DNA of 64,000 nt from Calditrichota bacterium (GTDB lineage: Bacteria > Calditrichota > Calditrichia > Calditrichales > J004). The first letter of the stretch is position 1, and each line of letters starts with the position of its first letter. The notes beneath the pieces are model-generated. The model made no database searches. It was given only the letters and a program-made list of their open reading frames with translations, and was not told the DNA's origin. Shown here in pieces: positions 40,750-51,987 of this stretch. Position numbers and translations under genes: made by a program. The stretch is from positions 1-64,000 of the forward strand of contig JAJRVW010000119.1 of the NCBI GenBank assembly GCA_024277115.1. The letters are read 5' to 3'.

Positions 40750-41214
40750 TTATAATTTTGTTAGAAGGTCAGCCATTTCAATAGCAGTCAATGCCGCGTC
40801 CCAACCTTTGTTTCCTGATTTTGTCCCTGCGCGTTCCAGGGCTTGTTCAATTGTTTCTGTAGTTAATACACCAAAGCTTACTGGTATTTCAGACTCAAGG
40901 TTTAACTGCCCTATGCCTCTGGCAACCATACCTGCAACATATTCAAAATGGGGTGTTGCCCCACGGATAACCGCGCCAAGGCATATTACGGCATCATAAG
41001 AAGCAGAAGATACCATTTTTTTAGCAACTTGTGAAATTTCGAATGCCCCCGGGCACCATGCAACTGAAATATTTTCTTCTTCCCCTTCGTGCCTGATAAT
41101 GCAGTCTATCGCTACTTCAAGAAGCTTTGAGCTAATTAAAGAATTAAACCGGCCAACAACAATGCCAAATCTTTTCCCTTTTGCCGTAAGCTTACCTTCA
41201 ATAATTTTGGTCAT
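40750..41214 (-). CDS. ribH: 6,7-dimethyl-8-ribityllumazine synthase
   Basis: [55 protein letters not shown]. Confidence 0.95.
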   Translation of the reverse strand: MTKIIEGKLTAKGKRFGIVVGRFNSLISSKLLEVAIDCIIRHEGEEENISVAWCPGAFEISQVAKKMVSSASYDAVICLGAVIRGATPHFEYVAGMVARGIGQLNLESEIPVSFGVLTTETIEQALERAGTKSGNKGWDAALTAIEMADLLTKL

Positions 41215-41276
41215 GTTTTTTCCCTGGTTTTACTGTATGACGATTTAATATTTCTGTTTTTAAAACGAATCGACTA

Positions 41277-42500
41277 TCAATCTGCTTTTAATAAATGCCC
41301 TAGCTTTTCACGCTTGGTTTTTAAATAGCGATGGTTATTTTCGTTGGGGCAAATCTCAATGGGTATTCTTTCTGTAATTTCCAGGTTATAACCTTTTAAG
41401 CCAATAATCTTTTTGGGGTTATTGGTTAATAAGCGGATTTTTTTTAAGCCTAAATCAATTAATATTTGGGCGCCAATACCATAATCCCTCAAATCGGCCT
41501 TAAAACCCAGGATTTCATTTGCCTCAACGGTATCCTTTCCTTTTTCCTGAAGGGCGTATGCCAGGAGTTTGTTGACCAGCCCTATTCCACGGCCTTCCTG
41601 GCGCATATACAATACAACGCCTTTGCCTTCGTGCTCAATCTTGCGCATTGCCGTGCTTAGCTGGTCCCCGCAATCGCAGCGTAATGATCCAAAAACATCA
41701 CCCGTCAAACATTCTGAATGCACGCGGACAAGCGTTGGCTCTTCCGCAGAGATTTCACCTTTTACCAGTGCAACATGATGTTCGCTCGGGTTAAGCAGGC
41801 TCTCGTATGTGTACAGTTTAAAATTACCAAATTTAGTGGGCATATCAACGATGACTTTCCGTGTAATCAGTTTCTCCCTGGTACGCCGGTATTCAATCAA
41901 ATCCGCAATGGTTATCATTTTAAGGTTATGCTTTTGGCAAAAGGAAGCCAGGTCGTGCACACGTGCCATCGAACCATCCTCATGCATTATTTCGCATAAA
42001 ATCCCGGACGGTTTTAAACCAGCCAGTAGGGCTAAATCTACTGCGGCCTCTGTGTGCCCTGCGCGTCTTAAAACACCGCCTTTTTTTGCCACTAATGGAA
42101 AGATGTGTCCTGGCCGCGCAAAATCGTTTGCCTTTTTTTGTATATCAACCAATGCCCTGATTGTACTTGCCCTGTCGTGGGCGGATATTCCGGTGGTTGT
42201 ACCGTGTTTATAATCTACGGTTACAGTAAAAGGGGTTTGGTGCAAGGCCGTATTCTCACCGACCATATAATCCAGGTCTAAGGCATCGGCCCTGCCAGCG
42301 GTAATCGCGGCGCATAACATGCCACGGGCCTCGCGCGTAATAAAATTTACATGCTCCGGGAGGACCTTTTCTGAGGCCATGATTAAATCACCTTCATTTT
42401 CACGGTCTGCATCATCAACTACAACAACCATTTTACCTTGCCGGATATCTGCTAAGGCTTCTGCTATTGAAGCAAATCTGATCTCATTTTCTTTACCCAT
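41277..42500 (-). CDS. ribBA: Bifunctional DHBP synthase / GTP cyclohydrolase II
   Basis: [52 protein letters not shown]. Confidence 0.95.
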   Translation of the reverse strand: MGKENEIRFASIAEALADIRQGKMVVVVDDADRENEGDLIMASEKVLPEHVNFITREARGMLCAAITAGRADALDLDYMVGENTALHQTPFTVTVDYKHGTTTGISAHDRASTIRALVDIQKKANDFARPGHIFPLVAKKGGVLRRAGHTEAAVDLALLAGLKPSGILCEIMHEDGSMARVHDLASFCQKHNLKMITIADLIEYRRTREKLITRKVIVDMPTKFGNFKLYTYESLLNPSEHHVALVKGEISAEEPTLVRVHSECLTGDVFGSLRCDCGDQLSTAMRKIEHEGKGVVLYMRQEGRGIGLVNKLLAYALQEKGKDTVEANEILGFKADLRDYGIGAQILIDLGLKKIRLLTNNPKKIIGLKGYNLEITERIPIEICPNENNHRYLKTKREKLGHLLKAD

Positions 42501-42501
42501 C

Positions 42502-43146
42502 TTAAAATCCTAAATCCTTTATTTTTTGAAATGATAGCTTTGCACTTGTTCCGTGTTGTTTAAAGGGTAAAAGTTTTTCAATATATTTGGCGATAACATC
42601 AACTTCAATATTCATGTTGTTACCTGTTTTTAAAGTGGCAAGATTGGTGTTTGCCCAAGTGTGTGGGATTATATTTATCCCGACCGTTGTGCCTGATAAA
42701 CGGGCAATTGTTAAACTGATGCCATCCAAGGCAATAGAGCCTTCTAAAATTGTGTAGCGCTCAAGCTGTCGGTCTAAAACCACATCAAGCGCATAGTTCT
42801 CGCCTAGTTTCTCAATGCGCGTAATAACTGCCTTGCCATTAACATGGCCCTGAACCATGTGGCCGCCAAGCCGGGTTTGCAAACTTACCGCGCGTTCCAG
42901 GTTCACTTTTTGATTTGGCTTAAATGTGCCCAATGTGGTTTTTTTCAGGGTCTCGCCAACTGCGTCTACCCAAAAACCGCTTTCTGACACCTTGGTGGCC
43001 GTCAGGCAAATTCCATTAACCGCAACAGAATCATCTGTTTTAAGGTCATCCAAAATTTGCTTTGCCCCAATCTGTAACTTTATACCGCCTGCAATAGGGG
43101 CGATATTCTTAACAATACCTAATTCTTCTATGAGTCCTGTAAACAT
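42502..43146 (-). CDS. ribE: Riboflavin synthase alpha chain
   Basis: [37 protein letters not shown]. Confidence 0.94.
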   Translation of the reverse strand: MFTGLIEELGIVKNIAPIAGGIKLQIGAKQILDDLKTDDSVAVNGICLTATKVSESGFWVDAVGETLKKTTLGTFKPNQKVNLERAVSLQTRLGGHMVQGHVNGKAVITRIEKLGENYALDVVLDRQLERYTILEGSIALDGISLTIARLSGTTVGINIIPHTWANTNLATLKTGNNMNIEVDVIAKYIEKLLPFKQHGTSAKLSFQKIKDLGF

Positions 43147-43188
43147 AGTTTAATCTAATCATTTTGTATGATTTAAAAGATAAAATTT

Positions 43189-44262
43189 TCAATCTTTTTT
43201 TCGTAAGTTTAAATAATAATCCTCACCCAATTGTCTGCTTTCATAAAATTTAAGGTCTATTTTGTTGGGAAATTGCGCGGAAGGCAGCCCGTTGCCAAAA
43301 AAAATGGGCGCTTGCAGTACAATTATTTCATCAAACAGGTTATGGGAAATAAATTGTGAAAATACTTTATGCCCACCTTCCACCAGTAAACTGTTAATGC
43401 CCGATTTGCCTAAAACGGATAAAACATTATTTAAATCGATTTGTCCTGTATCATCACAAGCACAAGGAAATAAGCGCGTACCGGCACCGTTAAACAGAGC
43501 CGTTTTTTGGTCCGCAACGGTTTTATCGTGAAAAATCCAGGTTGCCCCTTTTTTTAAAATATGTGCTTCGGTGTTGGATGAAAGCTGTCCGTCAATAATT
43601 ATTTTTAGCGGGTCCCTACCTTTAACATGGCGTACATCTAATTGCGGATTGTCCGAAATAATTGTACCTGCCCCAACTAAAATGGCGTCATACGTTGCCC
43701 TTAGCATGTGCACATACCGCGCAGCTTCTTTGCCTGTAATCCATGTTTGGGTATTTTTCCCCTTACTGATTTTTGCATCCATTGTCTGGGCAATTTTGAG
43801 GGTGACCCATGGTTTCTGTTCAACAATGTGCTTAAAGAAAAAACGGTTTAATTCACGGCCTTCTTTCTCCAGGATATTTTCAATTACTTCAATCCCCGCT
43901 TTGCGCATTAGTTTTATGGACATGCCCGATACCTGCGGATTTGGATCGCCATTGGAAAGAACAACCCTCTTAATGCCCGAGCTAATAACCAGTGGCAAAC
44001 AAGGCGGTGTCTTTTTTTTTATGTGGCAGCAGGGTTCAAGGTTGCAATATAAGGTAGCGCCTTTAAGATTGCCTCCGGCCTTTTTTATGGCCATGGCCTC
44101 TGCATGGTCCGCACCGGGTTTTGTATGCCAGCCCTCGGAAACCATACGGTCGTCTTTAGTAATCACCGCGCCGACTAATGGGTTTGGGCTTACCTTTGCA
44201 ATACCCCTCCGCGCCAGTTTAAAGCAACGTTTTATAAAATATTTATCTTTTTCAGGATTCAT
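43189..44262 (-). CDS. ribD: Riboflavin biosynthesis deaminase/reductase
   Basis: VSPNPLVGAVI, HAEAMAI, LEPCCHIKKKTPPC, QTMDAKIS. Confidence 0.94.
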   Translation of the reverse strand: MNPEKDKYFIKRCFKLARRGIAKVSPNPLVGAVITKDDRMVSEGWHTKPGADHAEAMAIKKAGGNLKGATLYCNLEPCCHIKKKTPPCLPLVISSGIKRVVLSNGDPNPQVSGMSIKLMRKAGIEVIENILEKEGRELNRFFFKHIVEQKPWVTLKIAQTMDAKISKGKNTQTWITGKEAARYVHMLRATYDAILVGAGTIISDNPQLDVRHVKGRDPLKIIIDGQLSSNTEAHILKKGATWIFHDKTVADQKTALFNGAGTRLFPCACDDTGQIDLNNVLSVLGKSGINSLLVEGGHKVFSQFISHNLFDEIIVLQAPIFFGNGLPSAQFPNKIDLKFYESRQLGEDYYLNLRKKD

Positions 44263-44962
44263 CGGTTTGTTTTATGGTTGGCCCGGAATCCCCGTCTTTT
44301 GTCCGGACTATTTCATTGCCAATATCCCGTTGTAAGCCAAAAATAATGGAGAGAAAATTACTGATTAAGAATCCGGTAACGCCCCAAATAACATCACCAT
44401 TAAAATTATAATAATGGATTTTCCACTCATGGCCATAGCGGGTAATTTTTTGTATACGAAATATTTCTTCGTTGAGCAGATGGAGAAGGGGCACTTCAAT
44501 CAGCCGGTCAATTTCATCTTTGCTGACGGTATAATTGTATGGATGCGGGTATGCCCCAACAAATGGGCTTACTAAGAAATCTGAATTTGTAAGAAAAATA
44601 TCCGTTTGGCCAAATACCTCAATTTTATTCGGTTTAATTCCTACTTCTTCCTCCGTTTCGCGTAATGCCGTAAACAATAAATCGGGGTCAGTATCATCCT
44701 TGCGGCCACCGGGGAAGGAAATTTGCCCTTTATGTGTTGCCACTTTTGTAGTGCGTTTTGTAAATAAAATATGTGCCTGGCCGTCTTTAAAAAATAATGG
44801 GATTAAAACAGCGGCTGGCGAGGATGAGCCTTCTTTGTAAATAAAAGATTTTTGATCCCTATTGGCCAGGGTTTGTTTTATGTGGGAGTACAGCATTTGG
44901 GGTGAATGGCATAAATCCTTAATGTGTTCAGGATTTGATTCTGGCTTAATTGAATTCTTCAT
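44252..44962 (-). CDS. NUDIX hydrolase, CoA pyrophosphatase-like
   Basis: KGQISFPGGRKDDTDPDLLFTALRETEEEVGI. Confidence 0.9.
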   Translation of the reverse strand: MKNSIKPESNPEHIKDLCHSPQMLYSHIKQTLANRDQKSFIYKEGSSSPAAVLIPLFFKDGQAHILFTKRTTKVATHKGQISFPGGRKDDTDPDLLFTALRETEEEVGIKPNKIEVFGQTDIFLTNSDFLVSPFVGAYPHPYNYTVSKDEIDRLIEVPLLHLLNEEIFRIQKITRYGHEWKIHYYNFNGDVIWGVTGFLISNFLSIIFGLQRDIGNEIVRTKDGDSGPTIKQTDES

Positions 44963-46295
44963 CTTTTATATCGTAATCTTCTAATTTGTTATATAAGGAG
45001 CGCCGGGAGATACCAAGCATTTCTGCTGCACGTAGTTTATTGCCTTTGGCCAGCGATAGTGTTTTAACAATAGATTTCCGTTCGATCTCCGGCAATGGCG
45101 TACCTGCGGGAAAACGGATTTCCTGCCCCGGGAGCATACCTTTCCGGATCATTTCCGGCAGGTCTTTTTTATGGATAATTTCTTTTGCCGAAATCATGGA
45201 TCGAAGTAATATGTTGCGTAACTCCCTAATATTGCCCGGCCAGGAATATTTTTGAAGAATGGCAGAGGCTTCATCGTCCACCGCAACAATCTTTTTATTG
45301 TATTCTTTGTTAAATTTTTCCAGAAAATAATTATTGATCAGGGGAATGTCATCCGTCCGGTCACGAAGGGGAGGTAGTTCAATATTATATACATTCAGCC
45401 TGTAATATAAGTCTTCCCTAAACTTTCCGGAAGCGATCATATCTTCCATATTTTCGTTGGTGGCAGCTACAATGCGCACGTTGATGGGGATTTCCCGCGC
45501 TCCGCCAACCCGGTCAATTTTATGGTTTTCCAACACACGTAGTAGGGCAATTTGCACTTGTTCGCTCATGGAGCTTATCTCATCGAGGAAAAGTGTCCCG
45601 CCATCGGCTTCTTCAAACTTGCCTTTTTTATTGTCTACAGCGCCTGTAAATGCGCCTTTAACATGGCCGAATAATTCAGAACTAATTAAATCTTTTGGGA
45701 TGGCCCCTGTATTTACGGCAATAAAAGGTGCGTTACTTCGTGTCGAGGCCGAATGAATGGCGTGGGCAACCAGCTCTTTACCTGTCCCGCTTTCACCAAA
45801 AATTAAAACAGGTACATCAATATTGGTGATTTCATTAATCTTTTTTACAACATTTTTTATGGGACGGGATTTCCCGATAATTTCACCAAAATGGACGAAC
45901 CGTTCGGGGACGGCCATATTTTTTTCCATGGCGGGCAACTCCAAAAGTCGTTCAATAACTTGTTTTAATTTGGTCTGGTCAACGGGTTTGGCGATATAAT
46001 CGATGGCGCCAAGGTGGATTGCTTCAACAGCGTGTTCGATTGAGCTGAATCCTGTGACCATGATAACCTTTAATAACGGGTCAAAATCATTGATCATTTT
46101 CAACAGTTCCATGCCGTCAACATCCTGCATTTTAAAATCGGTTATTACCAGGTCGTAATAATTTTTATAGACCAATTCCATGGCCGCTTTGGCGCCGTCG
46201 GCCTGGTCGACTTCGTATTTATATGTTTGCAGTAAAAGGACAAGGCCTTCACGATGGTTTTGGTCATCATCGATGACGAGTAAACGAGGGGTCAT
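44946..46295 (-). CDS. Sigma-54-dependent response regulator (NtrC family)
   Basis: Receiver domain, GESGTGKELVAHAIH, ELFGHVKGAFTGAVDNKKGKFEEADGGTLFLDEI, C-terminal HTH_8. Confidence 0.95.
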   Translation of the reverse strand: MTPRLLVIDDDQNHREGLVLLLQTYKYEVDQADGAKAAMELVYKNYYDLVITDFKMQDVDGMELLKMINDFDPLLKVIMVTGFSSIEHAVEAIHLGAIDYIAKPVDQTKLKQVIERLLELPAMEKNMAVPERFVHFGEIIGKSRPIKNVVKKINEITNIDVPVLIFGESGTGKELVAHAIHSASTRSNAPFIAVNTGAIPKDLISSELFGHVKGAFTGAVDNKKGKFEEADGGTLFLDEISSMSEQVQIALLRVLENHKIDRVGGAREIPINVRIVAATNENMEDMIASGKFREDLYYRLNVYNIELPPLRDRTDDIPLINNYFLEKFNKEYNKKIVAVDDEASAILQKYSWPGNIRELRNILLRSMISAKEIIHKKDLPEMIRKGMLPGQEIRFPAGTPLPEIERKSIVKTLSLAKGNKLRAAEMLGISRRSLYNKLEDYDIKDEEFN

Positions 46296-46496
46296 ATTTT
46301 TCTTAACAAATTATACTATTTTATTCTTTCGGTCTTGATTTTGAAATCTAAAAAAAGAAGGTGTAAAATTAAAATAATTCGCAGTTTAGGGCTTTGTTTT
46401 GGGACACAAACCACACGCCCATATATCGGCTATTTATTTTTCGCCCAAAAAGAGTTATGTTTGCCCTACTTCAAAACTCACAGAGAATTTTTTTTT

Positions 46497-48209
46497 ATGG
46501 CCATAAACCTTTCTGCAAAACAAAAAACCCAAGGGATTGGTGCAGAACAGGAAGGAGTCCTGACATTTTATAAGAGGCTTTTTAATTACAAATATTTGTA
46601 CATTTTTCCGCCGGTTAAAAGTAATGTAATCAGCCCTTCTACAGCGCTTGGCCGGGAAGAGAACCTCACCTTTTATAATGCCCGTGATATTGACTGGCTT
46701 AATTTTTATCATAAAATACTCAGCCTGGAAACCCTGAATGGCGAAAGCTCAATAAACCAGTTTTTTGATCATTACGAAATAGACCGTCTTTATCCGATCA
46801 GATTAAATGACGAATGTTTCGGGTTTATGGCGTTGGGCTCGCATGGCCGGCAAAGCAACCATCTGGAAAACCAGATTGCCCACCTCATTATCCGCTACCT
46901 TGCTTCGTTGTGGCATAATAATAATTTATTGGAAGATATTGAAAATTCTTCCCGTAAAACAGAGCAGGTCCTTGCCGAAATTTCCACTTTGCTGGAGGTA
47001 ACACAAGCGATAGAATCCGGTGGTAAAATCCAGAATTTACTGGAAATGACCATGGAAAAGTGTATGAAGGTGATGACGGTGGAAGCCGTTTCGCTGATGC
47101 TTATTACACGGGATAAAAAGTTTTTGGAATTTCGTGTAGCGCTGGGCCCAAAAGGAAAAGATGTAAAACGCTATAAAATAAAAATGGGGCAGGGCATTGC
47201 CGGAACCGTCGCCAAAACGGGAAAATCCTTACTTGTGCCCGATGCGTATGCGGACGATCGGTTTGACCCCCGTTTTGACCGGGTGAGTGGTTTTAAGACA
47301 GAAAGTATTTTATGCGTTCCATTAGTTTATCATAAAAAAGTATTGGGCGTGGTGCAGGCTTTAAACCGCTTTGACGGCAAAGTTTTTACCGAACATGATT
47401 TAAGCACTTTTAAGATTTTTGCCACCCAGGCCGCTTTGGCCATCCAGAATACCCGTTTATTGCATAAAGCCATAGAAAATGAAAAACTAAAAGCCGAAAT
47501 TGCCATTGCTTCGGAAATCCAACATTTAATTGTACCGCAGGAGTTGCCCGATATTAAAGGCCTGGAAATGAGCGGATGTTATATCCCAAGCCAGGGTATT
47601 GGTGGCGATTTTTATGCCGTCCAAAAAATAAATGATTCCGAATCCATCTTTTGTATTGCCGATGTTTCAGGCAAAAGTGTTTCCGGCGCGTTATTGGTTT
47701 CTACCTTACATGCCACCTTACGGGCCTACCTGGAGTTTACAACTGATCTTGAAATAATCATGAAAAAGCTAAATGAATTGATTATTAACCTCTCCACCGC
47801 CAACCGTTTTATAACTTTATTTATTGCCCGTTATGATGCACAACACGGGCAACTGGAATACATCAGCGCCGGGCATAACCCACAGTATTTACTGCGCCAG
47901 CCGTTTAAAATTGATAAACTTCCATCAACAGGCGTATGTGTTGGCCTAATTCCTTTTGAGTATAAAGTTAGTAAAGTGAACCTGCAAAAAGGGGATATGA
48001 TTATTTTGTACACCGATGGCATTGTTGAGGCCAGGAATAAAAAGAAAAATATATTTGGTGAAGATAGGTTAGGAAAAATATTATTTGAGAACCTCGGCCG
48101 CCCCTGTGATTTTATCCAAAAACAGATTATCCGTGCTGTAGAAGTTTTTAGCCCGGATGCCCACAAACAGGATGACCTGACACTTCTTGTTATCCGGAAA
48201 ACGGAATAA
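46497..48209 (+). CDS. GAF domain + SpoIIE-type PP2C phosphatase (RsbU-like)
   Basis: GQGIAGTVAKTGKSLLVPDAYADDRF; IPSQGIGGDFYAV...ADVSGKSVSGALLVSTL...LYTDGIVEARN. Start at internal ATG 46497. Confidence 0.9.
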   Translation: MAINLSAKQKTQGIGAEQEGVLTFYKRLFNYKYLYIFPPVKSNVISPSTALGREENLTFYNARDIDWLNFYHKILSLETLNGESSINQFFDHYEIDRLYPIRLNDECFGFMALGSHGRQSNHLENQIAHLIIRYLASLWHNNNLLEDIENSSRKTEQVLAEISTLLEVTQAIESGGKIQNLLEMTMEKCMKVMTVEAVSLMLITRDKKFLEFRVALGPKGKDVKRYKIKMGQGIAGTVAKTGKSLLVPDAYADDRFDPRFDRVSGFKTESILCVPLVYHKKVLGVVQALNRFDGKVFTEHDLSTFKIFATQAALAIQNTRLLHKAIENEKLKAEIAIASEIQHLIVPQELPDIKGLEMSGCYIPSQGIGGDFYAVQKINDSESIFCIADVSGKSVSGALLVSTLHATLRAYLEFTTDLEIIMKKLNELIINLSTANRFITLFIARYDAQHGQLEYISAGHNPQYLLRQPFKIDKLPSTGVCVGLIPFEYKVSKVNLQKGDMIILYTDGIVEARNKKKNIFGEDRLGKILFENLGRPCDFIQKQIIRAVEVFSPDAHKQDDLTLLVIRKTE

Positions 48210-48322
48210 TTAGTCCAGTTTAACACTTTTTATTCATATTTATAATTGATGTTGTTTGATCAAGATTGTTTTTATCGCGGCGAATATAGGAAGCCTTTAA
48301 AAGTTGAATACTGCGCATATCG

Positions 48323-50266
48323 ATGAACAGCACCGCCGGGCAAAATAATATAGATTATGTAAAACCTGCATTTTTACAAATCCTAAAAAGATTTGTTTTA
48401 ACATTTGCGCCGCTTTTTATCTTCGTGGTAATTATCCTCTCTACAATATACTATTCCCAGCTAAATGCATTGATGAATAAAATCTATGATGTTGAATATT
48501 TAGTTGTCAACCTTCAGAAGCGCCAAATTCAACTACATTCTGCATCATTGTTATCGCATATCCGTTTTCTCACACAGAGTGAACACTTTGAACAGGTTCT
48601 TGATAAAGCCGGTAAGGTGGACAGTAAAGCCAAAGCGATCATTACCAAAGAGTTTCTTAATTTCTCGAAGACAAGCCTAATGTATGACCAGATTCGTTTT
48701 GTTGGTGATAGCGGAATGGAATTAGTACGGGTTAACCTAAACAATGGCAGCCCGTATGTGGTTGATGATGATAAACTCCAAAATAAAAAAGATCGGTATT
48801 ATTTTCGTTTAATTTCCCGGATGGAAAAGGACCATATTTATATTTCGGACCTAGATTTGAATATTGAGCGGAATGAGGTTGAAATACCTTACAAGCCAAT
48901 GCTGCGGCTGGGTATGCCTGTTTTTAACGCGAAGGGAAAAAGAATGGGTATGGTAATAATTAATTATCTTGCCAACCATTTTTTAACTCTCATGGCGGAA
49001 ACAGGACAAATTAACCCCGGAGAGTTTATGCTTTTAAATGACAGGGGATATTGGCTTAAATCAAAAAATCCGGATGATGAATGGGGTTTTATGTTTTCTA
49101 ATAAGGTTAACCGGCGGTTTGCAAATAAGTATGAAACGGAATGGCATAAAATAAAAGAAATGGAATCCGGTCAATTTGAAAGCACTTCCGGGCTTTTTAC
49201 CTTTGAGACTGTCTATCCGTTCCGTGACAAAAAACGTCTCACCTCTAAAACAGAGTTGATGGCAAACAGCAAAATATTTTGGAAAATAGTTTCCCTGGTC
49301 CCTGTGGCGTATATCCAGTCAGAAAAAAGAGATTTAATCTACGCGATATTTCCGATGTTGTTTTTATTGACGACCGTACTGGTTTTCGGGTCTTGGCGCT
49401 TGGCACTTTTATCGATTCAAAAAACGCACAAAGATAGAGAGCTCGTAAAAATTAACGAACAGCTTGAGGAAAAAGTAACTAGCCGGACACGGCAGCTTAC
49501 GGCGATAAATAAAGACCTTGCCAAGCAGATAAACATACAAAAGCGGACTGAAAAACAATTGCAAAAACAAACGGTGGAGTTGCAACGATCTAACAAAGAA
49601 CTTGTTGAATTTGCCCATGTTGCATCGCATGACCTGCAAGAACCTTTGCGTAAAATTAAAAGTTTTTCCGATCTGTTGGCAAGGCGCTATCAGGGGAAAT
49701 TTGATGCCCAGGGCGATACCTATCTCACTTTTATCAGCAGTGCCGTAGACCGGATGAGCAACCTGATTTTTGACCTGTTAAAATACTCGCGTGTGGGCAG
49801 CGCAGAATTAACACTTGCCCCGGTTGATTTGAATGATGTTTTGAAGATTGTAGAAAATGATCTGGAAATGCGAATTAATGAAACCAATACAGAAATTAGC
49901 TATAAAAATTTACCCGAGGTTATTGCAGATAAAACACAAATTGTTCAATTGATGCAAAACCTGGTGGCAAATGCTATTAAATACCAAAGCCCGGAAGAAG
50001 AAAACCACCCTAAAATTAAAATATTTGCAGAAGGGCAACAGGGGAGTTGGCTTATCGCCGTTGAAGATAATGGCATTGGGATCGACCCAAAGCATTACGA
50101 AAAAATATTTGTTATTTTTCAGCGTTTACATGGCCGCAATGAATATTCGGGTACGGGTATTGGCCTGGGCGTTTGTAAAAAAATTGTTGAACGACATGGT
50201 GGCACAATCTGGGTGGAATCGGAAACGGGAAAAGGGTCTACGTTTTATTTTACGATTGCTGCCTAA
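48323..50266 (+). CDS. Membrane sensor histidine kinase with extracytoplasmic sensor domain
   Basis: FAHVASHDLQEPLRKIKSFSDLL H-box, DNGIGIDPKHYEKIF, GTGIGLGVCKKIVERHGG; two TM segments. Confidence 0.92.
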   Translation: MNSTAGQNNIDYVKPAFLQILKRFVLTFAPLFIFVVIILSTIYYSQLNALMNKIYDVEYLVVNLQKRQIQLHSASLLSHIRFLTQSEHFEQVLDKAGKVDSKAKAIITKEFLNFSKTSLMYDQIRFVGDSGMELVRVNLNNGSPYVVDDDKLQNKKDRYYFRLISRMEKDHIYISDLDLNIERNEVEIPYKPMLRLGMPVFNAKGKRMGMVIINYLANHFLTLMAETGQINPGEFMLLNDRGYWLKSKNPDDEWGFMFSNKVNRRFANKYETEWHKIKEMESGQFESTSGLFTFETVYPFRDKKRLTSKTELMANSKIFWKIVSLVPVAYIQSEKRDLIYAIFPMLFLLTTVLVFGSWRLALLSIQKTHKDRELVKINEQLEEKVTSRTRQLTAINKDLAKQINIQKRTEKQLQKQTVELQRSNKELVEFAHVASHDLQEPLRKIKSFSDLLARRYQGKFDAQGDTYLTFISSAVDRMSNLIFDLLKYSRVGSAELTLAPVDLNDVLKIVENDLEMRINETNTEISYKNLPEVIADKTQIVQLMQNLVANAIKYQSPEEENHPKIKIFAEGQQGSWLIAVEDNGIGIDPKHYEKIFVIFQRLHGRNEYSGTGIGLGVCKKIVERHGGTIWVESETGKGSTFYFTIAA

Positions 50267-51987
50267 AATTCCGGCAGGTTTAATCCTAAAGAAAAAGCAA
50301 CTTTTAAGGCCGTTGTTTTAACCTGGTTGGCCACCTGCTCATCTTCACTTTTCATCAACAAATCTACAAGATTTAAATAGAACGTGTTGCCCATGCCATA
50401 AATTGAATCGATGGAATCCTTTTTTAAATGGCAGGAAGCAGATAAATTTATATGGGAGCGGATGAGCGAGATGGTTTTTTCTGCAGGTATAAAACTTTGG
50501 ATTTGAGAAATAAGTGTGTTGGATGCTTGTAAGTACAGGGCTTTCTCGATACCCTCCTTCACATCGTCCACTTTATTGATGCCAACTTGTAAAAGTTTTA
50601 AGCGTTCAACAAAATAATTTATATCCTTTCCTTCAATCAGTTTACCAAAACGCGGGGCGATTATTTTAGGCTTAGGCTCCAGCTCACTAATAATATTTAG
50701 TACTTTTAATTGCGCTTTGTTAGATGAAATATTTTTCTCGTGAAAACTCCGCATCGACTCCCAGTCTTCTTCTTTGGCATATAAACGGCAATCATTTTTA
50801 TCCGATGGCAGACAATAAGAGCTGAATAGCGCGCCACTAAAAAGTACCTGGCTTTTTCTATCATAAATCATAAATGCGCTGCCCGATCCACAAAAAGGGG
50901 TTTCGATAAATTGTAAACTGTGGCCGGATGCAAGTGTAACATTTTGTGTCTTTTTTGTATCGACTTTTTTTACGCTTTTTGGGTTGATGTCGTAATGTTT
51001 TATGCTTTCCCAGTTGTTGCGGCTTGTCATACATACGGCGCGTGGGTTGGCTTTTCTTAAAAAAACACTATTCAGACAAACTTCCGGCGCGGCATCCATG
51101 GGGATGTAAATATTTATATTGGATATGTTGCCCAATACAGTGGCGATCTTTTCGGAAAAACTATAAAAATAAAGAGGTGAACCGGGATCAATTACAGCGC
51201 ATATCATTTTTTTGTCTTTTTTAAACTTGCGCAGATATACATTTTGCTGAACACCTTTTGTCTCATCTATGTGGCCAACCCACCACACGTTTTCGCGGAT
51301 TTCATTCGGGCTGTTTAAATCTATTTTCGGGCTGCTAATTTCCTGCTCGACCTTAATTTTAATATCCAATGGCCTCACTACAAAAGTACCTTTGGTCCAA
51401 CTGCGCATGGCATCAAGCGCTACTTCGTCTTTCATATCATTAAAAGAGACCGAAATAATATCGCCGTGCTCCAGCTTTATTACGCCTACATCACTTTCAT
51501 TTTGTAAAACAAGTTCACCACTAATATTTTCGCGCAGGCACGATTCAATAATTTTCTCTACGGCAACATCTTCTATGCGCCCTTTCTGTTGGCTCGCTTG
51601 TTCGCGTGATTGTGAAACCCTGCGGAACATAGTCTCAATTTTTATCAGCACCTCTTCTATATTAAAAGGCTTCATCAAAAAATCATCACCGCCAACATTT
51701 AGTCCCTCAATCATTTTTTCTTTTTTTGCCGTAAGAAAAATAAAAGGGACAGATTTTGTTACAGGGTTTTCGCGTACTTTTTTACAGAGGGCAATGCCAT
51801 CCAAATTGGGCATGCTAATATCAGAAATAATTAAATCGGGGATAATGGTTTGAAGTTTCTCCAGGGCAATGGCGCCATCCTGTGCCAACACTGCTTCGTA
51901 CTCACCGGTAAGCTCGAGAATGCGTTGAAGGGCAATCAGGATAGGTTCTTCATCTTCTACGATGAGAATGGTTCTTTTTGAATTCAT
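50263..51987 (-). CDS. Response regulator receiver + DUF4388/PATAN-like + ODP-like metallo-beta-lactamase fold
   Basis: ILIVEDEEPILIALQRIL...DLIISDISMPNLDGIALC; ENISGELVLQNESDVGVIKLEHGDIISVSF; ENVWWVGHIDETKGVQQNVYLRKF...IETPFCGSGSAFMIYDRKSQVLFSGALFSSYC. Confidence 0.75.
   Translation of the reverse strand: MNSKRTILIVEDEEPILIALQRILELTGEYEAVLAQDGAIALEKLQTIIPDLIISDISMPNLDGIALCKKVRENPVTKSVPFIFLTAKKEKMIEGLNVGGDDFLMKPFNIEEVLIKIETMFRRVSQSREQASQQKGRIEDVAVEKIIESCLRENISGELVLQNESDVGVIKLEHGDIISVSFNDMKDEVALDAMRSWTKGTFVVRPLDIKIKVEQEISSPKIDLNSPNEIRENVWWVGHIDETKGVQQNVYLRKFKKDKKMICAVIDPGSPLYFYSFSEKIATVLGNISNINIYIPMDAAPEVCLNSVFLRKANPRAVCMTSRNNWESIKHYDINPKSVKKVDTKKTQNVTLASGHSLQFIETPFCGSGSAFMIYDRKSQVLFSGALFSSYCLPSDKNDCRLYAKEEDWESMRSFHEKNISSNKAQLKVLNIISELEPKPKIIAPRFGKLIEGKDINYFVERLKLLQVGINKVDDVKEGIEKALYLQASNTLISQIQSFIPAEKTISLIRSHINLSASCHLKKDSIDSIYGMGNTFYLNLVDLLMKSEDEQVANQVKTTALKVAFSLGLNLPEF

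Noticed and set aside
41718-42213. Plus-strand ORFs within ribBA
   Set aside because: Antisense shadows of a well-supported ribBA gene.
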